Source of the DNA: Rhodanobacteraceae bacterium
GTDB lineage: Bacteria; Pseudomonadota; Gammaproteobacteria; Xanthomonadales; Rhodanobacteraceae
Length of the DNA stretch: 64,000 bases
Assembly (NCBI GenBank): GCA_003142815.1
Contig: PLNP01000036.1
Location: 49,106-113,105 of the forward strand
Reading direction: 5' to 3'
Under the pieces are notes generated by a model. The model made no database searches. It was not told the DNA's origin and worked only from the letters and a program-made list of their open reading frames with translations. Of the stretch, positions 7,866 to 18,163 are shown one piece after another; position 1 is the stretch's first letter; every line of letters begins with the position of its first letter. The translations under genes and the position numbers were made by a program.

Positions 7866-8642
7866 TTATTGCAGACAGGCGCTGAGCAGCGCGCGGATCA
7901 CGGCTTGCGCCCGCGCCGCGCGTTCGGGCAGATACTCGAACGTGTCCTCGTCCATGTAGTTGAGCTGGGCGAGTTCGAGCTGCACCGCATCGACGCCGTC
8001 CTGCGGACGCCCATAGTGGCGGGTGATGTAGCCGCCCTTGAACCGACCGTTGGCCACGTGCGTGAAGTCGCGCTGCGCAACGAGCACGTCGACCAGCCTC
8101 TGTTGCAATGCCGGCGAACAGCTCGCGCCCTCGGCCGTGGCGAGATTGAAATCCGGCAATCGACCATCGAACAGGAACGGCACGACACTTCTGATCGAGT
8201 GGCCTTCCCACAATACGACGCGATCGTGCGCGCGCCGCATGCGCGCGATCTCTTCAGCCAGCGCCGCGTGGTAGGGCTTCCAGTAACGAGCGACGCGCTC
8301 GCTGATCTCGTCGCGATGCGGTTCCGCACCGGCCTGATAGATCGGTTCGGCGCTGAACTGCACGATCGGGCACAGGCCGGTCGTGTTCTGGCCGGGATAT
8401 AGTGACGCGTTGTCGGATGGGCGATTGAGATCGACCACGTAGCGCGAATACGTCGGCACGATCATCGACGCGCCGAATTCGCGCACGAACGCATACAGCC
8501 GCGCAACGTGCCAGTCGGTATCCGGCACGTTGCGCGCGCCTGGCGTCATGCGCTCTTCCAGGTCGTCGGGAACAACGGTGCCCTCGTGCGGCAGGCTGAC
8601 CAAGAGCGGCGCAGTGCCACGATGCAAGGAAAAGATGTCCAT
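7866..8642 (-). CDS. hutG: N-formylglutamate deformylase
   Basis: 258 residues, full length for the N-formylglutamate amidohydrolase family. Visible motifs are LVSLPHEGT, DTDWHVARLY, the Arg/Asp-rich substrate region VVDLNRPSDNASLYPGQN, and VVLWEGHSIRS. The enzyme releases formate from N-formyl-L-glutamate, the last step of the two-step histidine degradation branch. No other hut genes are next to it here, so its regulation with the hut pathway cannot be judged from the window. Confidence 0.9.
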   Translation of the reverse strand: MDIFSLHRGTAPLLVSLPHEGTVVPDDLEERMTPGARNVPDTDWHVARLYAFVREFGASMIVPTYSRYVVDLNRPSDNASLYPGQNTTGLCPIVQFSAEPIYQAGAEPHRDEISERVARYWKPYHAALAEEIARMRRAHDRVVLWEGHSIRSVVPFLFDGRLPDFNLATAEGASCSPALQQRLVDVLVAQRDFTHVANGRFKGGYITRHYGRPQDGVDAVQLELAQLNYMDEDTFEYLPERAARAQAVIRALLSACLQ

Positions 8643-8702
8643 CGGCGCATTGTAGGTCGGGCTGGGCGCGAGCGAAGCCCGGGCTGCTCGATCCCGCGTG
8701 AA

Positions 8703-9002
8703 TCAGGTCCGTGCGCGTGGGTGGAACGTCAGCGATTGCGCCTCGACGACCGGTCTTGCGACCGCGGTCGCGCAACCGCCGCAGGATGAGCAACCATCGC
8801 CGCAGCTGCCGCCACCGGTAGCCTGCGGTTGCAAACGCAGCGCGACACCGCGCAACCAGGCTGGCAGCGAGGGCCGACCAAACGCGCCCGCGATTTTCGC
8901 CTGCACGCGCCGGCTGGCGACCGGGAGGAAACGGCGTGCGGCAAACAGGACGCTCCAGCCAACAACGGCTGTGATCACCGTGGCCTGCATGAGCGCGGAC
9001 AT
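8703..9002 (-). CDS. FeoB-associated Cys-rich membrane protein
   Basis: 99 residues starting at the ATG at 9002, two bases after the feoB stop. One N-terminal membrane helix (residues 4-22) is followed by a basic segment and a cysteine cluster, GGGSCGDGCSSCGGC, near residue 75. This architecture matches small proteins encoded after feoB in many bacteria and annotated as FeoB-associated Cys-rich membrane proteins. The cysteines could bind iron or another metal near FeoB; that role is inference. It appears to be the third gene of the feoAB operon. Confidence 0.78.
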   Translation of the reverse strand: MSALMQATVITAVVGWSVLFAARRFLPVASRRVQAKIAGAFGRPSLPAWLRGVALRLQPQATGGGSCGDGCSSCGGCATAVARPVVEAQSLTFHPRART

Positions 9003-9004
9003 AC

Positions 9005-10854
<1,850 letters not shown>

Positions 10855-10858
<4 letters not shown>

Positions 10859-11100
10859 GCGGCGTCCCCGGTGATCAGGCGTACCCGCGCTGCCTCGCTT
10901 TTGCGCAGCGCGAAGCGCGTGTAGCCGATCTGCACCAGCAACGGATCGCCGCCGAGCGGTCCGCGTGCGACCACGCGCACCGGCTCGCCGTTGACGAAGC
11001 CGAGTTCGCGCAGGCGTCGCGCGATCGCATCGGCGCCATGGGCATCTTCCACTTCGCAGACCACGGCGGAAGTGCCGTTCTTCAACTCGGATAGCAGCAT
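10855..11100 (-). CDS. feoA: ferrous iron transport protein A
   Basis: SH3-like FeoA domain of 81 residues. The ATG at 11100 is used; a TTG start six codons upstream is possible. Conserved features are the RRLRELGFVNGEPVRVV block, GPLGGDPLLVQIGYTRFALRKSEA and the final VRLI. FeoA is a small cytoplasmic partner needed for FeoB activity. A Fur-box-like sequence lies about 16 bases upstream, so iron repression of feoA-feoB-small gene is expected. Confidence 0.92.
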
Positions 11101-11115
11101 GCTGAGGAGTACACG

Positions 11116-11139
11116 CAAATAAGAATAGTTCGCATTATA
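11116..11139. promoter_or_regulatory. Fur-box-like operator upstream of feoA
   Basis: On the minus strand the sequence reads ATAATGCGAACTATTCTTAT, close to the classical 19-bp Fur box built of GATAAT-type repeats and typical of Fur sites in pseudomonads and xanthomonads. It lies between the divergent feoA and liuC genes, 16 bases from the feoA ATG. Predicted to give iron-dependent repression; no footprint data are implied. Confidence 0.65.
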
Positions 11140-11207
11140 CCTGTTTTGGTGATTGGGCGCGCCGCGCCTGCCGCTATCATCGCGACATCCCTTGCAAGGA
11201 AACCGGT

Positions 11208-11999
11208 ATGAGCGACGCCATTCTCGTCACCATCGACGGCGCGGTCGCCACGATCACGCTGAATCGCCCGAGCGTGCACAACGCGTTCGACGATATCCTT
11301 ATCGCCGACCTGACCACAGCGCTCGACGACTGCGAACGCAATCGCTCGGTGCGCGCCGTCGTGTTGACCGGTGCTGGCGCCTCGTTCTCGGCCGGCGCGG
11401 ATCTCAACTGGATGCGCGGCATGGCGCAGGCCAGCGGGGACGCCAACCGCACCGATTCGCTGCGTTTGGCCACGCTGATGCGCACGCTGAATTTCCTCTC
11501 CAAGCCGACCCTCGCGCGGGTCAACGGATCGGCGTACGGCGGCGGCGTGGGATTGGTCGCGTGTTGCGACATCGCGATCGGTGTCGATGGTGCAAAATTC
11601 TCGCTGAGCGAGGTCAAGCTCGGCCTGGTGCCCGCGGTGATCTCACCCTATGTGATCGCCGCGATCGGGATGCGCCAGGCCCGCAAATTCTTCATCAGCG
11701 GCGAGGTGTTCGATGCCGCGACCGCTGCGCGCATCGGCCTGCTGCACGACGTCGTCGCGCCCGATCAACTCGACGCCGCAGTCGAGCGCACGCTGCACTT
11801 CCTGACCAAGGGCGGCCCGCTCGCGCAGGCCGAAGCCAAGCAACTGGCGCTGCGCGTCGGTGGCATGACACGCGAGTCGGCCGAACGCCTCGACGCAGAA
11901 AACGCCGAGCTGATCGCACGACTGCGCGTCTCTGCGGAAGGCCAAACTGGTCTTGCCGCATTTCTCGACAAGCGGGCGCCCGACTGGGCGCGGGAGTGA
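11208..11999 (+). CDS. liuC: methylglutaconyl-CoA hydratase (crotonase family)
   Basis: 263 residues of the enoyl-CoA hydratase fold. The oxyanion-hole segments GAGASFSAGADLNWM and GSAYGGGVGLVACCD are present, and the catalytic glutamate lies in FSLSEVKLGLVPA. It hydrates 3-methylglutaconyl-CoA to HMG-CoA in leucine breakdown; this specificity is inferred from its location with liuD and liuE, since the sequence alone only proves the crotonase family. An AAGGAAA ribosome binding site precedes the ATG. It is divergent from feoA and followed after four bases by a VOC gene. Confidence 0.82.
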   Translation: MSDAILVTIDGAVATITLNRPSVHNAFDDILIADLTTALDDCERNRSVRAVVLTGAGASFSAGADLNWMRGMAQASGDANRTDSLRLATLMRTLNFLSKPTLARVNGSAYGGGVGLVACCDIAIGVDGAKFSLSEVKLGLVPAVISPYVIAAIGMRQARKFFISGEVFDAATAARIGLLHDVVAPDQLDAAVERTLHFLTKGGPLAQAEAKQLALRVGGMTRESAERLDAENAELIARLRVSAEGQTGLAAFLDKRAPDWARE

Positions 12000-12003
12000 G
12001 GAC

Positions 12004-12393
12004 ATGATCGATCACATCGGCTTCATGGTTGCCGACCACCCACGCAGCCGCGCGTTCTACGTGCAGGCGCTCGCCCCGCTCGGCTTCGCGCCCATGCTGG
12101 ACGTGACCCGTGAGCAGAGCGGCGGCTACGGGAGTGCCGGCTTCGGGCCGCCGCAGCAACCACAATTGTGGATCGGCAGCGCTGCTGCGCACGGCGGCGC
12201 CATGCACGTTGCATTCGCTGCGGACTCACGCGCTGACGTCGACGTGTTTTATGCCGCCGCGCTCGCCGCGGGTGGCCGCGACAACGGCGCGTCAGGATTA
12301 GATGTGCACTACCAACCGAACTACTACGGCGCCTTCGCGCTCGACCCCAACGGACACAATATCGAGGCGGTGTGTCATCCACCGGCTGGCTGA
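12004..12393 (+). CDS. VOC (glyoxalase/bleomycin resistance-like) family protein
   Basis: 129 residues starting at the ATG at 12004, four bases after liuC. Single VOC domain: IDHIGFMVADHPRSRAFYVQAL at the start, a metal-ligand histidine in GAMHVAFAA, and the closing FALDPNGHNIEAVCH with the usual glutamate ligand. The family includes glyoxalases, dioxygenases and epimerases. The position in a leucine-catabolism operon could suggest a coenzyme-A ester or glutathione-linked side reaction, but no substrate can be read from sequence. Confidence 0.85.
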   Translation: MIDHIGFMVADHPRSRAFYVQALAPLGFAPMLDVTREQSGGYGSAGFGPPQQPQLWIGSAAAHGGAMHVAFAADSRADVDVFYAAALAAGGRDNGASGLDVHYQPNYYGAFALDPNGHNIEAVCHPPAG

Positions 12394-12593
12394 GACGCGC
12401 TGGCTGGCATAACTGCATCGCGACGATTCCATCGCGCAGCAATGCGCTACCGACAATTGCGCGCACCGGCAGTGTTGATCGCGAGTTCATGGCGGATGTA
12501 GCATCGTCCTTTGTTCGTCGTTTTCATGGGTAGCCGGTGATTTCTGCGGCTTCGCCGTGAAGCGCGTCGCAACCTAGGGAGCGAGGTTCCGCC

Positions 12594-13976
12594 ATGCAAT
12601 CGTTCCGACATTTTCTTCGACCTGGAATACGCGCTCCGCGGATGACTCCCCTCGCCGCGTGCCTTGCGGCAGCACTTGCGCTGGCCGCGCCGGCGGCAAC
12701 GGCCACGAACTGGGTCGTGGGCAATTGCAACGACAGCGGTGGCGGCAGTTTGCGCGCCACCGTCGCCAGCGCATCCAACACAGACACGGTGGATCTGAGT
12801 CAACTCAGTTGCAGCACGATCACCCTGACTACCGGCGCTATTCTTATCGACGTCGGCGTCAACAACCTCACCCTGACGGCAGGAAACGGCGCCGTCAATG
12901 CGGTCACGATTGACGGCGGTTTCAGCGCCGGCCATCACAATCGCGTGCTCGAGCACTTGGGAACCGGCACCCTGACCGTGAAAGGGCTGATAATTACTGA
13001 CGCCAAATACAGTTCCGGACCATCCTTCCAAGGTGGTTGCATTTTCTCTTCGGGCAGTGTCAGCCTGACCGCGTCAACCGTATCTCACTGCACGGTTGTT
13101 GGCAGTGCTGCCAGCAATAACTCAGTTCTCGGCGGAGGCATTTTCGCCGCGGGCGGCGTGTATCTGCTCGCCAGTACGGTGACCGACAATATCGCGCAGG
13201 CAGCGGGCTCCAACATGGCCCTTGGTGGTGGGATATTTTCAAGCGGAAATGTGACTGCTATCTACAGCATCATCGCCAATAACTCGGTAACGGCGGGAAC
13301 GATCCAGAAAGCGGAAGGCGGTGGCCTCCACGCAAGCGCCAATCTCAATATCAGCTACTCGACCATCTCCGGCAACCAAGCTCAAATCGCCGGCGGCGTC
13401 CATTTACACGCCATCAGCGGCTCACCCACGGCGCTGATCTCGAACAGCACCATCTCCGGGAACGGCTCGAGCGACAACTTCCTTGGTAGTGGCGGCGTGT
13501 ACATCAACGTGCCGTTAACGCTGTCGAACAGCACGATTGCTTTCAACACAACCAACTCGAGCGTTGCCGGCGGTCTTGCAGTTTATGCCGCCACGGCGCA
13601 ACTCCAAAGCTCGATCATCGCCGGCAACACGGCGGGGGGAGTCGCCAGTGATTTCGGCGGGTCCGCCGCCGCTAGCGGTGCGAACAACTTGATCTTCCAC
13701 TCGAGCGTCACGGTCCCGGCGGATACGCTCGTTGGCGTTTGTCCGAAGCTGCAACCGCTGGCCGACAACGGCGGCGCGATCCTGACCCATGCGTTGCTGC
13801 ACACAAGCCCGGCGATCGATATGGGCAATAATGCCCAGGCATTTACCTATGACGAGCGCGGACAATTTTATCCGCGTGTTTTCGGCGCGCGGGCCGATAT
13901 CGGCGCGTACGAATGGCAGGGCGGCTCGGACAATCGCATCTTCCACAGCGGCTTCGAGTCCGGCTGCGACGAGTAA
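12594..13976 (+). CDS. secreted right-handed beta-helix protein with choice-of-anchor Q-type end
   Basis: 460 residues with a long signal peptide (hydrophobic core around residues 20-38, cleavage near ATA-TNW). The body is rich in Gly, Ser, Thr and Asn with repeated STISGN, SIIAGN and TLSNSTI units typical of parallel beta-helix passenger domains. Near the end it has HTSPAIDMGN and the RADIGAYEWQ block found in choice-of-anchor Q proteins, then the tail NRIFHSGFESGCDE. Such FxxGFE tails are frequent in exported proteins of Dokdonella/Lysobacter-type genomes, possibly as a sorting signal. Function unknown: adhesion or glycan binding is plausible. It interrupts the liu gene cluster. Confidence 0.8.
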   Translation: MQSFRHFLRPGIRAPRMTPLAACLAAALALAAPAATATNWVVGNCNDSGGGSLRATVASASNTDTVDLSQLSCSTITLTTGAILIDVGVNNLTLTAGNGAVNAVTIDGGFSAGHHNRVLEHLGTGTLTVKGLIITDAKYSSGPSFQGGCIFSSGSVSLTASTVSHCTVVGSAASNNSVLGGGIFAAGGVYLLASTVTDNIAQAAGSNMALGGGIFSSGNVTAIYSIIANNSVTAGTIQKAEGGGLHASANLNISYSTISGNQAQIAGGVHLHAISGSPTALISNSTISGNGSSDNFLGSGGVYINVPLTLSNSTIAFNTTNSSVAGGLAVYAATAQLQSSIIAGNTAGGVASDFGGSAAASGANNLIFHSSVTVPADTLVGVCPKLQPLADNGGAILTHALLHTSPAIDMGNNAQAFTYDERGQFYPRVFGARADIGAYEWQGGSDNRIFHSGFESGCDE

Positions 13977-14087
13977 AGCCTGCGCGTTCGCTATGCCGAC
14001 CATGAACTTCTGCGCCGGCAAGCACAGTGGGAGCGGTGATCAAGCTGTACTGGAACCGTGATCAAGAGCTCGCAGAACGCGCAACAA

Positions 14088-15314
14088 TCAGTTCGTCGGA
14101 AATTTCAGCAATTCCGGCAGGTATGGAGCGCAAGCCTGCCAACGTCCGACCGAGCGCGTGTAGACAGGCTGGCGGGCTTGCCAGAGGCTGGCCATGCTGA
14201 TGACCGACGCATCGTTTTTTCGATCCACCGAGAGCCCAAAATCGGGTAGGCCGAGCCACTGGGCCAATGTCGCTCGGGATGGCGCGCGAGCAGCTCGGCG
14301 ACCAACGTGGTTCCCGAGCGCGGAACGCCGATCACGAATACCGGCACACAGTCGTCTTCGCGCTCACCAAGATACGGCATCGGCTTGCTGTCGAGTCGCG
14401 CTTCCACCGCGCGCCGCCAGTTCTTTCGCGACCACTCGGTGACGCCACTGACGGCCGCATTGGTCTGCCGAAAATAACCGGTCGCTTGCTCGAATTCCGC
14501 AACATCATCGTGGGCCTTGCCGAGCGCGAACAAGAGCGCTGCGCGCGCCTTTGCGCTCAGCACCGGCTGTTGCAGGCAACGTTGGAACGAGGCGAAATCG
14601 GAATAACTGCTTTCGTTATAGCGCTGGCACGCGGTGAGGCCGTTCGCGCACTGCCAATCGGCCGCGCGCGGATCGTTCTCCAGCGCAAACAGATAGCGTC
14701 GACGCGCACGCTCGAAGTCGCCGAGCTGCATCTCGATCGTGCCGGCATACGCATACAGACGCGGATCGGTCGAGCCCGCGGCGATTTCGTTCTCGCACAA
14801 CTCCGCGGCTTCCTTCTTGCTGCCGCAGTCGTCGAGCAACTCCACCGCGCGAATCACGATGTTCGTCGGCTGTCGCGCATTCTCGAACAGGTAACGGATG
14901 ACTGTCGCGGCAGCCTGCATCCTGGCCTGCTCCTTGAGGACCTTCCGCGAGCAGAAAAGTCGCCGCGACATCGGCCGGATATCGGACCAGCAACGCGCGC
15001 AGCAACGACTCCGCGGCGACGGATTGCTTGGTCTGCCAAAATACGCCGGCAAGCACGAGCGCAAGTTCCACCGAATCGGGATATGTGGCGATCGCGGCGG
15101 TCAGCACCGCGGTGGCTGCATCGAGATCGCCGCGCGCCCACAATCGAGCCAGTCCTGCTGTGGGTACTTCGCGAGCAGCGCGAGCAGCGCATTGCGCGCG
15201 GCCGGCGCACCGTCGATGACCAACCACCGGGAATACTCGGCGAGATACGCAGCACTTCGATCGGGTTCGATCGGGCGCGAAGGAAAGCCCCCCTGTCACA
15301 CGGTTTTCCACCAT
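14088..15314 (-). pseudogene. TPR-sulfotransferase pseudogene, multiple frameshifts and internal deletion
   Basis: Family sequence continues across three reading frames. It starts MVENRVTGGLSFAPDR at 15314, shifts near 15260 to AAYLAEYSRWLVIDG, shifts near 15150 to ARLWARGDLDAATAVL and the next TPR units, shifts near 14945 to LKEQARMQAAATVIR, and carries the sulfotransferase P-loop VIGVPRSGTTLVAELL near 14310. About 14275 it jumps frame again into SMASLWQARQPVYTRSVGRW, the typical C-terminal piece of these proteins, ending at 14088. The roughly 200 residues normally between P-loop and C-terminus are missing. A dead gene lying between liuC and liuD. Confidence 0.82.
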
Positions 15315-15464
15315 CGGTTACCTGCTCCGCGCGCAAACTTTTGAATCGGGCATGCTACCGTAAACAGTCCAGACCCACGCTCGCGGATAGCGCAGGAGAG
15401 ACTCCCGGCGCCAAGCGGTCACCCGTTGCGCACGCTGCGATCGTCCACAAGGAAACCCCGTATC

Positions 15465-17483
15465 GTGACCTCCTCGTTCAAGCGCGTATTGATCGCCAAC
15501 CGCGGCGAGATCGCCTGCCGCGTGATCCGCACCTGCCGCCGCCTCGGCATCGAGACGATTGCTGTCTATTCCGAGGCCGACGCGACCGCGCAACACGTGC
15601 GCCAGGCCGATGTCGCCTATCCGATCGGTGGCCCGCGACCGGCCGATTCGTACCTGCGCGGCGACGCGATTCTTGAAGTCGCGCGGCGCAGCGGCGCCGG
15701 GGCCATCCATCCGGGTTACGGATTCCTTTCCGAGAACGCCGACTTCGCCGACGCGGTCGAGCGCGCAGGCATCGCATTCATCGGGCCGTCCGCCGCTTCG
15801 ATGCGGCGCATGGGTTCGAAGGCCGGTGCGAAGGAACTGATGGCCGGTCGCGGCGTGCCCGTCGTGGCTGGTTACACCGGCGAAGACCAGTCGGCTAACT
15901 TGCTCGCGCGCGAAGCGGAACGCGTTGGATTTCCGCTGATGATCAAGGCAGCATATGGCGGTGGCGGCAAGGGCATGCGCATCGTGCGCGCGGCCAGCGA
16001 CTTCGCGGCGAATCTGGAAAGCTGCCAGCGCGAGGCGAAGAACGCGTTCGGTCGCGATCGCGTGCTGCTCGAACGTTATATCGAGCAGCCGCGACATATC
16101 GAATTCCAGATATTCGGCGACAAACACGGCAACATCGTGCATCTCAACGAGCGCGAATGTTCGGCGCAGCGGCGCTACCAGAAGGTGTTGGAGGAAACGC
16201 CCTCGCCGTTCGTCACGCCGGAACTGCGCGCGAAGATGGGCGAGGCTGCGGTTGCCGCTGCGCGCGCGCTCGACTATGTCAACGCGGGCACGGTCGAGTT
16301 CATCGTCGGGCCGGGCGGCGATTTCTATTTCATGGAGATCAACACGCGCCTGCAGGTCGAGCATCCGGTCACAGAGATGGTGCTCGGGCTGGATCTGGTC
16401 GAACTGCAGTTGCGCGTCGCCGCCGGCGAGGAATTGCCGGGCTCGCTGATCCGCAACAAGTCGATCCCGGCGAACGGCCACGCGATCGAACTGCGCCTGT
16501 ATGCGGAAGACCCCGACCAAGGCTTTCTGCCCGGCTCCGGCAAGCTAGAAAAGCTCGCGTTGCCGACACCCTCCGAACATGTGCGCATCGACTCCGGTGT
16601 TGTCGAAAGCGACACCGTGACGATCTTCTATGATCCGATGATTGCGAAACTCATCGTCTGGGATCGCACGCGCGAGGCCGCACTGGTGCGCATGCGCGAA
16701 GCACTCGCGGCCTGCGACATCGTCGGGCCGAAATCGAACATCAATTTCCTCGAACGGCTGGTGCGGCATCCGGCGATCGTCGAGGGGCGCATCGACACCG
16801 GCTATCTCGATCGGCATCTCGACGAGTTCGTCGGCAGCGCAGATGGCGAGGACACGGCGGCCGTGTTCGCGGCGGCGACGACATGGCTGCTGCACGAGGA
16901 AGCCGAAGCGCCGCGGCTCGCGCGTGTTTCCGACGATCCGCATTCGCCATGGGGGCGCGCCGACGGTTGGCGCATAGGCCATCCCGGCAAACGCATCGTC
17001 ACCTTGCTGGTCCGCGGCGAACGTGTCGACATCGCAGCGCACGGATCGAATGGCTCGTACCTGCTCGAACACGGCGCAACGCAATGCAAGGTCGTCCATG
17101 CCGTACTGCGTGACGGCGGCCTCAACGCAAGTTTCGACGGCGTCGCGCAACGCTGGCGTGCCAGTATCAACCATGATCGAGTGACCATCCAGGACAGCGC
17201 ACGCCGCCACGCTTACCTGCATGCGGCGGCATTCGCGTATGCGACGAACGCGGCTACCGGCAGCGACCGCATCACCGCACCGATGCCAGGTCGCGTCGTG
17301 CTGGTGAAGGCCAAGGTCGGCGACGAGGTGGCCGAAGGCCAGGAACTGCTGGTCATGGAAGCGATGAAGATGGAACTCACCCTGCGCGCGCCGCGCGCCG
17401 GCCGTGTCGAGAATGTGCAGGTGGCCAATGGCGATTTCGTCGAGGCCGACGCGGTGCTGGTCAAGCTGGAGGCGATGCCATGA
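15465..17483 (+). CDS. liuD: 3-methylcrotonyl-CoA carboxylase biotin-containing alpha subunit
   Basis: 672 residues from the GTG at 15465, which has an AAGGAAA site 10 bases upstream. Domains in order: biotin carboxylase (FKRVLIANRGEIACRV, ATP loop YGGGGKGMR, ECSAQRRYQKVLEE, FMEINTRLQVEHPVTE), a linker/BT domain, and a C-terminal biotinyl domain with EAMKMEL, whose lysine near residue 635 carries biotin. It carboxylates biotin and, with LiuB, converts 3-methylcrotonyl-CoA to 3-methylglutaconyl-CoA. The MccA rather than acetyl/propionyl assignment rests on liuC and liuE nearby. The partner liuB is not in the window. Confidence 0.85.
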   Translation: MTSSFKRVLIANRGEIACRVIRTCRRLGIETIAVYSEADATAQHVRQADVAYPIGGPRPADSYLRGDAILEVARRSGAGAIHPGYGFLSENADFADAVERAGIAFIGPSAASMRRMGSKAGAKELMAGRGVPVVAGYTGEDQSANLLAREAERVGFPLMIKAAYGGGGKGMRIVRAASDFAANLESCQREAKNAFGRDRVLLERYIEQPRHIEFQIFGDKHGNIVHLNERECSAQRRYQKVLEETPSPFVTPELRAKMGEAAVAAARALDYVNAGTVEFIVGPGGDFYFMEINTRLQVEHPVTEMVLGLDLVELQLRVAAGEELPGSLIRNKSIPANGHAIELRLYAEDPDQGFLPGSGKLEKLALPTPSEHVRIDSGVVESDTVTIFYDPMIAKLIVWDRTREAALVRMREALAACDIVGPKSNINFLERLVRHPAIVEGRIDTGYLDRHLDEFVGSADGEDTAAVFAAATTWLLHEEAEAPRLARVSDDPHSPWGRADGWRIGHPGKRIVTLLVRGERVDIAAHGSNGSYLLEHGATQCKVVHAVLRDGGLNASFDGVAQRWRASINHDRVTIQDSARRHAYLHAAAFAYATNAATGSDRITAPMPGRVVLVKAKVGDEVAEGQELLVMEAMKMELTLRAPRAGRVENVQVANGDFVEADAVLVKLEAMP

Positions 17484-18163
17484 TCCTCGCGAACTACGTG
17501 CGCGCGTTGCCGATCCGGGCCGGCCTGGTCGTGATCAGCCTGCTGTCGCTTGGCGCCTGCGTCGAGACGCGTTTCGAAGCACCGCTCGGCGACAACATCG
17601 AAACCTGTGACACCCACTGGAAGGGGCTTTGGACCGGCGCCGACAATGCGCCTGCAGCACGCGACGACGACACGACGGCGTTCTATGTCGACGACGACTG
17701 CACGTTCACGGTGCTCGAACAGCCCGAGAAAGGCGGCGCGCTGAAGCGCATCCATGTGCCAGTGAACTACGTGCATGCCGACGGCAAGGACTACATCGTC
17801 GTGACCGACAGCGCGATCAAGGGGCTGGTCACGTTGAAATCACCGCATGCGATCGAGCCGAAACCGGATAAGTCATTCTTCTTCGCGCGCTATCGCATGC
17901 ACGGCAACCGCATCGAGCTATATCCGGTCGACAGTCCGCGGGTCGCCAAGCTCGTCATCGATGGCAAGCTAGACGGCACCGTCGACAAGACACCGAGCGA
18001 ATTGCACGTCTTCGTGCGCGGCAACCGCGCGCAGATGCTCGACATGGTTCGCGCGCAATCCATCTTCGATGAAGCATCGCCGCTCAAGCTCGTGCGCAGC
18101 GACCAGACGATCGATGCATTCGAGCAGTCGTTGCAGCGAAACCCGCACGGAAAGAAACCATGA
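17480..18163 (+). CDS. uncharacterised lipoprotein encoded between liuD and liuE
   Basis: 227 residues. The start codon overlaps the liuD stop and the last bases overlap the liuE start (ATGA-type at both ends), so the three genes are translationally linked. The N-terminus has a hydrophobic segment ending LLSLGACVETR, a lipobox with the Cys near residue 31. The rest is hydrophilic with two more early cysteines (ETCDTHWKG and DDDCTF) and no recognised domain. A lipoprotein inside a cytoplasmic leucine-degradation operon is unexpected. I believe similar genes occur at this position in related species, but this was not checked. Confidence 0.75.
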   Translation: MILANYVRALPIRAGLVVISLLSLGACVETRFEAPLGDNIETCDTHWKGLWTGADNAPAARDDDTTAFYVDDDCTFTVLEQPEKGGALKRIHVPVNYVHADGKDYIVVTDSAIKGLVTLKSPHAIEPKPDKSFFFARYRMHGNRIELYPVDSPRVAKLVIDGKLDGTVDKTPSELHVFVRGNRAQMLDMVRAQSIFDEASPLKLVRSDQTIDAFEQSLQRNPHGKKP

